Assembly: GCF_022539505.1 (NCBI RefSeq)
Contig: NW_025899904.1
Location: 62,001 to 126,000, forward strand
Reading direction: 5' to 3'
DNA length: 64,000 nucleotides
DNA from: Lolium rigidum
Taxonomy: Eukaryota; Streptophyta; Magnoliopsida; Poales; Poaceae
In this document: positions 44,793 through 54,574 of the stretch, piece after piece
Position numbering within the stretch: the first letter of the stretch is position 1
Layout of the letters: the number at the start of each line of letters is the position of its first letter
The notes under the pieces: model-generated
Seen by the model: only the letters and a program-made list of their open reading frames with translations
What the model was told of the DNA's origin: nothing
Databases searched by the model: none
Made by a program: the position numbers and the translations under genes

Positions 44793-47700
44793 CTACACAA
44801 GTCTATCTATGGTGATGTTCTCCTTTGCAGCACGAGAAATCTGCGTCGAGTCATCATACCGAAACTCCATGGAAAAAGCAACATCAAACTGAAGAAGTTC
44901 GTCGATCATTTTCTCGGCAACAGGTGATAAAACCGCATTGTGTCTATCAATGTTTACCCTTCTCCTCGATGTCTTGCGATAAAAAGCGTCGACAATACCG
45001 CTGAAGTCCAACTTCGAGTAGCAGACCTTCAACCAGATCACAACAAATTTAGCACCGGCCACCATCTGAGCCCTCACAAAGTCGTGGATACTCTCCACAT
45101 CTCTGAACTTATTCATAAGCTCAGTGAGATTCGCATGCTGAGGGTTCCAAGGATAAAGAGCGTTATACACCATGGACAAAGTGCTGCCGAAGAAATCTCA
45201 GAACTCCTGAACTTGAGCGGCTCGATCCTGGAACCGGACAATCGACGGGTATGATTCTCGTCCGCCCAGAAGTCAATATCATTATTTATGGCGAGTTCAA
45301 GGAGAACCTCGACTCAGGAATTCACACGTTGTTCTTCGGCGACGGTGTCAAGGAAAGAACCTACACAGCATAGGAGAAGCAAAATAGCCTAAGAAGAGAC
45401 ACGAAAAATATAAAAGGAAAAGGAATGCCACAACACAACATACCCGCCATATCTTCACTTGCATCAGTCATCATATCAAGCATATAATTCTCGCGCTTAA
45501 TAGACTGAGAAGCATCGGCAGCAGCAGATTCTTTCAACTCGAGAGCCTTTTGTGCTTGCCGAAGAGCAGCCCGCTCACGATCCGATGATGTGCGAGATTG
45601 ATCCATAACGGTGATAGTCTGGTTTTTCATAGCTTGTAATTGCTGTCGAAGATCAGCTAGTTCCTGGTGCATTGAACTAACACACGAAGAATCATCCAAG
45701 AAAACATCGCCAGCAGCCCTCGCAGAATGAGAAACGGCGAGCGAAGTATTGGACGGACCAACAGCTTTAGTATAGTTATCGCATATAAACTGGAAGAAAA
45801 GGAAGCTCGACATCAGTTACTCGGCAAAAGGCACTTTTTCATTCATACTTCGGCATATTTACACAAGTCAAGATCTTACAAAAGGCGGCTAGCGAGCCCT
45901 ATAAATCTTCGGAAGCAACAGAAGTTGGCACTAGATACAAAAGAAAATAGAAAATAAGCGGGTTGGTCTACTTGACCTTCGTCCGCGCTGTACTAGCAGA
46001 AGCAGTGGACTTCGAATCAAGGAACGCAATGATTTTCTTCGACTAAGGCTTAGAATCCTTCACCAAAGTCTTCCACTTATCCTTGTTTATGCCTGCAGGA
46101 GTGCCAGCCTTCGCCCAATCAACTTCTTGGTCGCTGGCATCGACCAAGGCAATTGTTCCTTTGACTCCGATCTTCATGCTAGCTTGACGATCAGCCAGAA
46201 CAGGATCATCCTTTGTCTGGATGCGATGGACGAGCTCGGAAAAGATATCCGGTTGCGTCTGATTGGGGAAGAAGTGGGAGAAGAAGCGGTTCAGCACACC
46301 CCGCGCAGCCGAGATGTTGGTGCGCGCCAAGTCACATCTTAACTCGAGGAGATCAAGACTGTTGAAGACGTGATCATCGGATTCTTCCTGCAGGGTATAT
46401 TCCTCACCCATCCGTCCTGCTGGAGAGAACCATGAGTTCGTTAATATCAGAGAAACGGATAAAAGCAGAAGCAAAAGGGCAAGAGAAGTAACAGGTTACT
46501 TGTAAATCTACGGATCTGTGTTTCAAGGCGCATCACTATAGCGTTTTCGCACTCGATCTGTTGGGCCTCCTTGTCGCTTAAAGCTAGCATCTTCCACAGT
46601 CTGCAACCTCTGCCGAAGACCTTCGACAGCAGCAGCATCCTTCTCGGCTATTTTCACGAGTTTTTCGCTGAGCTTCAGCTTGGCGTCCAGTGCATCAGCA
46701 TGATGGAGCACCTATGAAACGAAAGAGATCAAAAGAAAAAGAATACTCGTTAGAAGACAAAGAATCCACTAGCTGAAGTAAGGAACATACAAAAGAGCAA
46801 TGCAAGATTTACCTCTCAAAGTGGCAGGTTCATCACGGAACCTGATAAATTGGGAACCCAGTTGGGTGAGATCCTTCATTAAAGGCTGAACGCAACTCGA
46901 CAAGACAGAAAAATACCATCAGGAGGGAAAAATTCGACAAGAAAAATAGATGTTCAATAGAGAAAGGAGAACTTACATCTTCCAGGTAGGGAGTCGATGA
47001 ACTCCCAGCGACAACTTCTTGAGGATGTCCATCCCTGGTCCTAGCTTTCTTAGTTGGAGGCGCTCGGGGGTTGGGCACGGGAGTCGATGCTTTTGGGCTA
47101 TGCTCCGGGGGAGGCGAAGTTTCTGCGGCAGTGCGGTTTCCTTCGGAAAGAACCAGGGAGTTGGAAGTGATCGTAGGAGTTGTTCTATGAGCCGCGGTTT
47201 CTTCCTCCTCCGCCTCTTCAGTGGACCTGACAATATAGCGACAAAGCAAGATATTAGAGCATTGAAAGAAAACTAAGATAGATGGAGACAATAAAATGGC
47301 AACTTATGACCTAACTGCGCCCGCGGCGGCAATAGGGTCAAATGCACCTTCAACTTCCGGAGAAGTATCTTCGGCAATAACTTCGGCAGGCTTCGACGTG
47401 TCGGAGTCTTCGACATCGCCTCTCTTCCTTTTGCCGCGCCCTTCAGGAGAAGTGGCAGGAGGAGGAGAGATGGAATGTAAAGAATCAGAGGGTTGCCCTG
47501 ACTCTGTCTCTTTGTCGGAGGATCCCGCGGATCTTTGGGAACCCGCGGTTTCACTCTCGGGAAGAGAGGATTCCTACGAATCGCCGGTGATAACGACTCG
47601 ACCATCTACCTCTCCACCTTCCGGAAGGGGGGGGAGAGATGAAAGGACTTGGTGACCCTACATGAAGCAAAAACAAGGAAAATACAAGAAAATGAACACA

Positions 47701-48702
47701 AGAGAAACAAAATAGAAGCCGAAAAATAGCGAACTCTACTCGAGAAAAATCACTCACTTTAGGGAGAGCATGGCTGGCACTGTATGGCTCCACGCGATAG
47801 GATGAGGGGACTTCATGTTTCTTGCTCAATGAGGTAAAACGTCGGATGAGCCTCTCCAAGTCCTTCACAGAAAGATCTTTGGACAAGCGGTCGACATCGT
47901 TTGTTCCTGAGTACATACAAAGAGGGTTTTTGCGAGCCTGCAGTGGCTGCACCCGAATTCTAAGGAAATAGGCGATAATTTGTACACACGAAAGTTCCTC
48001 TCCGTCGGTGTTTTGGAGCTGATGGATTCGGGTCATCAAGGCTTTAGTGGCTGCTTTTTCTTCGGAAGTGGCTTCCATGTCCCAAGATCGATGCCTCTGA
48101 ATTTCTTCGGCACCCTCAAACAGCGCAATGCCATATTCTTGGGGAGAGGAGGACTCGTCTTGAATGTATAGCCACTTCTTACGCCAGCCTTGGATGGAGT
48201 CAGGGAATCTAACGTCAAAATAATCAACGTCGGGACGGACGCAGATACAAACGCCACCTACATTGTAGATGACGTTCCTAGAGTTGTTGTGCCGGATATA
48301 GAAAATGCGTTTCCACAGGCCCCAATGAGGATGGATGCCGAGGAAACACTCGCAGAGAGTGATGAAAATAGAGATGTGGAGGAGAGAATTCGGGGTCAGC
48401 TGGTGCAGCTGAATCCCGTAAACAAAAAGGAGACCACGAAGAAATTCGTGGATAGGAGTGGAGAGGCCACGAACGAGGAAGTCGATGAATGTTACCCGGA
48501 ATCCTATTGGAGGATGAGGGAAGCTTTCATCACCGGGGAACTTCGGCGATTCCTGCTTCTTCAGCAGGCCCAACTTCTTCAGAGTCTTTTGGTCCTGAGC
48601 GGAGATCTTGGACCGCTCCCAACCAGAAACCCGGGCCTTCCCCGCGGGTGCGTTAGTGCCTAGAGCCTTTTTCTTCAGCATCTTCATGCGAGGAGAAGCC
48701 AT
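44793..48702 (-). pseudogene. Antisense multi-exon gene of element E (gypsy-associated Transposase_28-like)
   Basis: The start is the ATG at 48702. Exon 1 is 48702-47758 (315 codons, phase 0), with donor GTGAG and acceptor TGTAG. Exon 2 is 47657-47311 and exon 3 is 47226-46977, with donor GTAAG; lengths 347 and 250 sum to a multiple of three. Exon 4 is about 46885-46813; exon 5 starts at 46711. Later pieces run to a stop at 44793. Exon 1 (PPIGFRVTFIDFLVRGLSTP, FLGIHPHWGLWKRIFYIRH) matches what I recall as the putative gypsy-type transposon (Transposase_28) family. Middle exons are Pro/Ser-rich and late exons are coiled-coil rich. Damage: TAG near 47576 in exon 2, a frameshift in exon 5 near 46590, and a TAG at 46043. 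Only about 66 bp of upstream DNA remains before the junction at 48767, so the promoter is lost. Function unknown. Confidence 0.6.
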
Positions 48703-48767
48703 AGATGTGAGCTTTGGTGGAAGAGCAGGATGAAGGGAAGCAGGAGCGCAAGGAGCTTAAGGGATGA

Positions 48768-49152
48768 ACTGTGGACCCCGGTCCTTCTTCTTTTAATTGC
48801 AATCTTCTACAGAATTTTTCTGTTCTGTTCTCTGCAAAACAATTCTTTTTCCACACAGTTCGTTTAATCCTTTGTTTTCAGCAAAACCAGTGAGCTTGAC
48901 AACCTCGCTGAAAGTTGGGGACAAAGTACTTGGTTGTTTGTGTCCAGGTCTCCACGTTGATGCTGACGCCAGCAGTGCGCCCTACCACGAGTTGGTTCGC
49001 AACACCTCGGGAGAGAACGTTTTTCTCCTACATGTCGATAAACCTTGGTTTCTTACTGAGGGAAAACTTCATGTTGTGCTCATCATACCTTCCTCTTGGG
49101 GTTCCACTCAACGTTACGCATAAATTCTCCTTCATCAACTCCGCGCTCAGCA
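48768..49152 (+). repeat. Element I LTR fragment
   Basis: Homologous to the last quarter of the G and L LTRs, with a different 3' end (GCTCAGCA). Confidence 0.7.
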
Positions 49153-49163
49153 AAGACTTTTTC

Positions 49164-49181
49164 TGGCGCCGTTGTCGGGGA
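49164..49181 (+). other. Primer binding site of element I
   Basis: TGGCGCCGTTGTCGGGGA; one base differs from that of C and G. Confidence 0.75.
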
Positions 49182-49342
49182 GAAAAGCATCTCTTCTGCG
49201 AGGGGAGTCTCTCACTCTCAACTCTTTTACTTTGTTATTGTTTTGCTTGCATATTTTATTTTTATCTTGTTTGCATTCTATATAAAAAATCCAAAAAAAA
49301 TAGTATAGCTTTTATTTCTGTTGCTTGCATTATTTTTATTAA

Positions 49343-50399
49343 ATGGCTACTCCTGAGAATACTAAGTTGTGTGATTTTACTAGCACCAACAACAATGATT
49401 TTATTTGCACACCCATTGCTCCACCTGCTCCTGAAGCAGCTTTTTATGAGATTAAGCCTGCCTTGTTGAACCTTGTTATGAAAGAGCAATTTTCTCGGTG
49501 TTAGTATCGATGATGTTGCTTCTCACCTCAACAATTTTGTTGAGCTATGTGAGATGCAAAAATATAAGGATGTAGATGGTGATATTGTTAAGTTGAAATT
49601 GTTTCCTTTCTCATTAAGAGGTAGAGCTAAGGAGTGGTTGCTATCTTTGCCTAGAAATAGTATTGATTCTTGGGTTAAATACAAAGATGCTTTTATTGGA
49701 AAATATTATCCTCCTGCTAAAATTATATCTTTGAGAAGTGATATTATGAAGTTTAGACAATTTGATACTGAGCATGTTGCCCAAGCTTGGGAAAGAATGA
49801 AATATTTGGTTAAATTTTTTTCCACTCATGGACTGACTACTTGGATGATTATTCAAACCTTCTATGTAGGACTAAATTTTTCTTCAAGGAACTTGTTGGA
49901 TTCAGCTGCTGGAGCCACTTTTATGTCTATGACCCTTGAGGCGCGGCTACAAAACTTTTGGACAATATGATGGTAAATTATTCGGAGTGGCATACTGAGA
50001 GAGCTCCACAAGGTAAAAAGGTAAATTCTGTTGAGGAAACTTCTACTTTAAGTGATAAGATTGATGCTATTATGTCTATTCTTGCAAATAATAATGCTCC
50101 TATGGATCCAAACAATGTTCCTTTGGCCTCTTTGGTTGCTCAAGAAGAAAATGTAGATGTGAATTTTATTAAGAGCAATAATTTTAATAATAATGCCTAT
50201 AGGAATAATTTTGGTAGCAATAATTATAGGCCGTATCCTCCCAACAATAGAACTGGTTTTAGTAACTCTTATGGTAATTCTTATAACAGCAATAGCAGTG
50301 CTCCCTCTGAACTTGAGGGTATGCTCAAAGATTTCATTAGTAAAAAACTGCTTTTAATAAATCTGTGGAGGAAAAGTTTAGCAAAATAGATGCTCTTGT
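49343..50399 (+). pseudogene. Element I gag (3' truncated)
   Basis: It starts at the ATG at 49343. The frame changes at 49494-49497 (TTCTCGG for TTCTGG) and by two bases near 49940-49950 (GAGGCGCGG for GAGGCGG). Gag core as in G: LFPFSLRGRAKEWLLSLP, FIGKYYPPAKIISLRSDIMK, QAWERMKYLVK. An Asn-rich linker (NNNAPMDPNNVPLASLVAQ) follows. It is cut by LTR J just after the position equal to 60770 of L. Confidence 0.75.
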
Positions 50400-50402
50400 G
50401 TA

Positions 50403-50811
50403 TGTTATCACCAGAATTTGACCGGATCAGAGGTGGGCCGCGATTAGAGATGGGTTTGAAGGATATACATAGGAGGAATACATGAATCGGCCTTTTATAC
50501 CAAGTTTGGGCTAGATTGCCCATGTATCTGTATTATAGTAGATCACATCTTAATTTAGAAGTTAGAGTTTAACCCGTGCACGGTTAGGTGCACGCCTGAA
50601 TTAGAAAGTCCCCCGGACTATAAATATGTATCTAGGGTTTATGAAATAAACAACAACCAACGTTCACCACAAACCAATCTCGGCGCATAGCCAACTCCCC
50701 CGTCTCGAGGGTTTCTTCCGGGTAAGCACCATGCTGCCTAGATCGCATCTTGCGATCTAGGCAGCACACGTTTATTCGTCGTCCATGCGTTGTTCGTACT
50801 GAAGCCTTTTT
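50403..50811 (+). repeat. LTR J, first part (element A family)
   Basis: It starts TGTTATCACC, matches element A's LTR read on the minus strand, and carries TATA (50618-50626) and the 35-bp palindrome (50732-50766). It is interrupted by LINE K. It is more diverged from A than A's two LTRs are from each other. Confidence 0.85.
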
Positions 50812-50958
50812 TTTTTGAACTTTTAACAGTAGGAAAGGCTCCTACTGTCTTGCTATATTAAAATGGGGTCTAGGGAGACCCAAATTTACATCTTTACACA
50901 GGTGTGATTCTTAGGAGAACAGAGAGTACAAGGGGATGTCTAGATAGTTTCTACAAGC

Positions 50959-53900
50959 TTATAAATAAAAGGATGCAGATCCTTTTTTAGTTCTATGGAC
51001 TAATAAGGCAAAATCTTGTTTAAATCTCCTAGTCCAGGAATCTATGCTTGGTTCTATGTCGTTGAAGAGCTTGTTATTTCTTTCCTTCCATATACTCCAA
51101 GCTGCAACAATTGTGATTTCCATGTATAAAGGATTCTTCCAAGTGGCACGTCCATGTTCAATGATGTCGAGTCTGTTTCCATGTTGTAGCCAAACCATCT
51201 GCAATTTATTCCAACACGATCTGCTGAAGTCACAATGAAAGATCATGTGTTCAATAGTTTCTTCTGGTGGTGAGGGGCACATCAAACAATTATAAGAGGA
51301 GTTAATTTTGTAGTTTCTTCTACGCAGCATGTTCCTGGTGTTCAGTCGGTCTACTAGCACAAGCCACCAAAAGAATTTGAGCTTGGAGGTACATTTGGAC
51401 TTCCAAAGCCATAAGAAGGAGACATGCGTTGTGCATTCTCTAAAGCAGAAGTTGTAGTAAGCACTCGATGTATAGGTTGCAGCTCCCCATTCATATGTCC
51501 AAGAGTCATGAGTTTCATTAGAGAAATCAATATATGCTGCCAGTCCTTGAAGTGCTCTGACTTCATCGAGAGCCTGTGGTGATAGTGGCAGGGAGAAATT
51601 CAGTGACAACTGGTTGGCAGTGAGGAAATCTCTGACTGAAATGTCCTCATTTTTGGTGTAAGAAAAGGCTCTAGGGAATTCCTCTGAATTGATATTTGAT
51701 AACCATTTATCCTTCCAGAAAAGAGTGGAGCATCCATCATTAACATGACTCACAACAATACCTCTAAAGATGTGTGATAGGCTAAAAACAGCACGCCACC
51801 AAAATGATCCACATGGTGCCATAGTATGAGGGACTTTGCCAGTGTAATAAGTATTCCATAGCAGGTGCACCCATGGTGTATCTACTTTGTTATAGAATTT
51901 GTGCAGGTATTTCAGTAATAGCCCTTCATTTTGTAATCTGAGATTTAAGATGCCAAGTCCTCCCTTCTTTTTTGGCTTGCAAACCATGTCCCAAGCAGCC
52001 AAAGAATTGCACTTCTCACCATCCTCTGTTTTCTTGTTCCAAAGACAGTGCCTTCTAATCTTCTCAACATGTTCTAGAATTTTTGGGTTTATGTGGATGG
52101 AGCACATGGTGAAGTTAGCAATGGAAGTGAGCAAGGAATTTACCACGGTGACTCTCCCACTATAGTTCATCATCAAAAAAGTAGCTGAGACTCTTCTTTC
52201 AATTCTATCCACCAATGGCATGAGATCTTGTACAGTAGGTTTGGTTGTACCCAGTGGCAAGCCAAGATAAGTAAAGGGCATTGTAGCAATATTACAGCCC
52301 AGTAAAGCAGCAAAGAAATCTGCTTGTTGAGTGGATATATTTATAGGTATGAGGGAGGATTTGTGAAAATTAATGTGTAGCCCTGTGGAGGCAGCATATT
52401 TCTGTAATATATCTTTCATAGCTAAAACTTGATTATGACATGCCTTCATAATGATGAGAGTATCATCAGCATATTGCACTACTGGGAAATCCATCTGGTA
52501 ACTGTGAGAGAATGGTGCTTGAATAAGACCAGCTAGAAAGGCTTTGTTAATAGCAGCTTGCAATAAATCTGCAGCCAGAACAAACAGCAAAGGAGAAAGA
52601 GGATCCCCTTGTCTAACCCCACATTTGCAGAAAAATTGTCTGCCAGGTACTCCATTGAGCAGTACAGAAGATTTGCCAGAACCAAAAATAGCTTGGATCC
52701 ATTTTATCCATCTTTCATCAAATCCCATATGTTGCATTATTTTTATCATAGCAGTATGATCAATGGTATCAAAGGCTTTTGCAAAATCTAATTTGAGCAA
52801 CAAAATTTCCTGATTAGATTTTTCACATTGATATAGAAATTCAAAGGCCCAAGCTAGGCAATCTTGAATAGTTCTGCCTTTTAGAAATCCATACTGGTTC
52901 TTGTGGACTATTTTCAGAACAATCTTCTGTAGTCTATTTGCCAGAAGTTTAGTTAAAATCTTGAGCACACAATTGAGCAGAGTGATGGGCCTATAATCAT
53001 TAATTCCTTCAGGGTTTGCTGTCTTTGGTATGAGTGTAATGTATCCCATGTTTATACTCTCCAGATCCAAATTTCCTTCATAAAAACTAAAGCAGAGTGC
53101 ATATATATCCTCCTTAATAATATGCCAAGATTTTTTGAGGAAGAGGCCATTAAAACCATCAGGTCCTGGTGCTTTTTCCACTGGCATACATTTGATTACT
53201 TCATCAATTTCTTGTTTGGTGAATGGGACAGACAAATCTTCTAATCCAGGGATAGGAGTAAATAAAGAAGATAAATCAAATTCCATCTGTGGTGCAGCAC
53301 TAGATCCAAGCCTAGCCTTGTATGCCTGGAAAATGATTTCCTCCTTATCTTTATGTTCAGTTGCCAGATTGCCATCTGGGAGCAAAATGGATGCAATATC
53401 ATTCCTTCTATGCCTCTCTGTAGCAATGGATTGAAAAAACTTTGTATTTTCATCACCAAACTTAGTCCATCTTATGGTGCACCTCTTTTTCCAATATTCA
53501 TTCTGATAAGCAAGTAGTCTATAGAGATGTGCTTTCATAATCTTTCTGAAGTTCTCTTCTGGCAAAGAAAGATTTCTAATTTCTTCGAGTTTATCAATTT
53601 CAGCTATGGCTTGACTGGTATTTTCTATACAAATAGATAGTTTGGAGATGGATTTACTCCAATGCTTAAGATCATACCTCAGCCTTTTGAACTTAGCATT
53701 TAAATTTGCTGCACTGTTCTTTTTGTGTGTGGGCTTACTCCAGCTTTCAGAAACAACCTGTTGAAATCCAGGGTGGGCTGCCCAAAAAGACTCAAATCTG
53801 AAAAGTTTACTGCCAGGTATGGTTGTTTCAATGGATATTATGCAAGGTGTGTGATCAGAGGTTGGTTTGCATTGTGTCATGATAGTAGTGGCAGGGTATG

Positions 53901-54543
53901 AGGCAGTCCAGTGTGGAGAAGTAAAGAACCAATCTAGTTGTTCAAGTAAGGGGTCTTGCTGCATATTACTCCATGTATATTTCCTCCCTTTTATTGCAAG
54001 TTCAGTAAGGTTTTGGGAGCGAATAATATCATTAAAGATAAGCATGTCATTCACATTTCCTCCAGGTTTGTTCCTATTACTTGGTGATCTAATAAAGTTA
54101 AAATCACCAGCAAAAATCCAGTCCTCATCAGCTGGAATATCAAGATCATAGAGCCACTGAACAAAGGCTTCTCTGTGTTCTCCAGTACAGGGTCCATAAA
54201 TATTTACCAGAGTCCAGGATTGTGAAGATTGTGTGGAAGTGAAATGTACAGATAGAGCAAAGGACTCACAATGCATGACTAGCCCAGAGAAAAGAGAGCC
54301 TTTCCAAATAATAATAAGTCCCCCAGATGCACCAATAGAAGGAACATACACAAATTCATCAAAACCAGGTGGGCAGCAAGATTTATTAAATTGCAGATCA
54401 AAGGAATCCTTTTTTGTTTCTTGCAGGCAAATGACAGCACAACCACTATTTTTAATTGCATTCATAAGAGCTAATTGCTTGGGTTTGGCATTAAGTCCAC
54501 GAATATTCCAGCATAAGACCATCCATTTTTTCAGGAAGTTCAT
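50959..54543 (-). CDS. LINE K ORF2: endonuclease-reverse transcriptase
   Basis: An open frame of 1194 codons from the ATG at 54543 (MNFLKKWMVLCWNIRGLN); codons upstream to 54642 lack an ATG start. AP-type endonuclease at the N-terminus (LCWNIRGLN, CLQETKKDSF, NIYGP, FAGDFNFI, SDHTPC). RT in the middle: APGPDGFNGLFLKKSW, YRPITLLNC, LLKLDFAKAFDTIDH, GVRQGDPLSPLLF and catalytic YADD (near 52480). The C-terminal zinc-like part CLMCPSPPEETIEHMIFHC is the zf-RVT type of plant LINEs. It nicks target DNA and copies the RNA in place. No stop or frameshift, so it could be active. It begins 31 nt after the middle ORF ends. Confidence 0.92.
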   Translation of the reverse strand: MNFLKKWMVLCWNIRGLNAKPKQLALMNAIKNSGCAVICLQETKKDSFDLQFNKSCCPPGFDEFVYVPSIGASGGLIIIWKGSLFSGLVMHCESFALSVHFTSTQSSQSWTLVNIYGPCTGEHREAFVQWLYDLDIPADEDWIFAGDFNFIRSPSNRNKPGGNVNDMLIFNDIIRSQNLTELAIKGRKYTWSNMQQDPLLEQLDWFFTSPHWTASYPATTIMTQCKPTSDHTPCIISIETTIPGSKLFRFESFWAAHPGFQQVVSESWSKPTHKKNSAANLNAKFKRLRYDLKHWSKSISKLSICIENTSQAIAEIDKLEEIRNLSLPEENFRKIMKAHLYRLLAYQNEYWKKRCTIRWTKFGDENTKFFQSIATERHRRNDIASILLPDGNLATEHKDKEEIIFQAYKARLGSSAAPQMEFDLSSLFTPIPGLEDLSVPFTKQEIDEVIKCMPVEKAPGPDGFNGLFLKKSWHIIKEDIYALCFSFYEGNLDLESINMGYITLIPKTANPEGINDYRPITLLNCVLKILTKLLANRLQKIVLKIVHKNQYGFLKGRTIQDCLAWAFEFLYQCEKSNQEILLLKLDFAKAFDTIDHTAMIKIMQHMGFDERWIKWIQAIFGSGKSSVLLNGVPGRQFFCKCGVRQGDPLSPLLFVLAADLLQAAINKAFLAGLIQAPFSHSYQMDFPVVQYADDTLIIMKACHNQVLAMKDILQKYAASTGLHINFHKSSLIPINISTQQADFFAALLGCNIATMPFTYLGLPLGTTKPTVQDLMPLVDRIERRVSATFLMMNYSGRVTVVNSLLTSIANFTMCSIHINPKILEHVEKIRRHCLWNKKTEDGEKCNSLAAWDMVCKPKKKGGLGILNLRLQNEGLLLKYLHKFYNKVDTPWVHLLWNTYYTGKVPHTMAPCGSFWWRAVFSLSHIFRGIVVSHVNDGCSTLFWKDKWLSNINSEEFPRAFSYTKNEDISVRDFLTANQLSLNFSLPLSPQALDEVRALQGLAAYIDFSNETHDSWTYEWGAATYTSSAYYNFCFRECTTHVSFLWLWKSKCTSKLKFFWWLVLVDRLNTRNMLRRRNYKINSSYNCLMCPSPPEETIEHMIFHCDFSRSCWNKLQMVWLQHGNRLDIIEHGRATWKNPLYMEITIVAAWSIWKERNNKLFNDIEPSIDSWTRRFKQDFALLVHRTKKGSASFYL

Positions 54544-54574
54544 AATTATTACAAAATGATAATAAAAACACTGC

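Larger units (their letters stand above)
25142..48767 (+). mobile_element. Element E: Tat-lineage Ty3/gypsy retrotransposon with antisense gene
   Basis: 5' LTR (386 bp), PBS, gag, protease, RT, RNase H, a second archaeal-type RNase H and integrase on the plus strand, then a multi-exon gene on the minus strand. The second RNase H is a hallmark of the Tat lineage. It is interrupted by solo LTR F and by element G. The 3' LTR is missing: the sequence ends at about 48767 against a truncated element I. Many nonsense codons (27095, 30396, 31239, 32723, 33161) show that it is old and dead. Confidence 0.85.
48768..50402 (+). mobile_element. Element I: truncated gag LTR element, related to G and L
   Basis: It begins in the middle of an LTR (GAACTGTGGACCCC, as in G and L) without the LTR start, joined to the cut end of E. 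It continues through the LTR end (49152), PBS and gag, and is interrupted at 50402 by LTR J. It is diverged from G and L, so a different subfamily. Confidence 0.8.
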
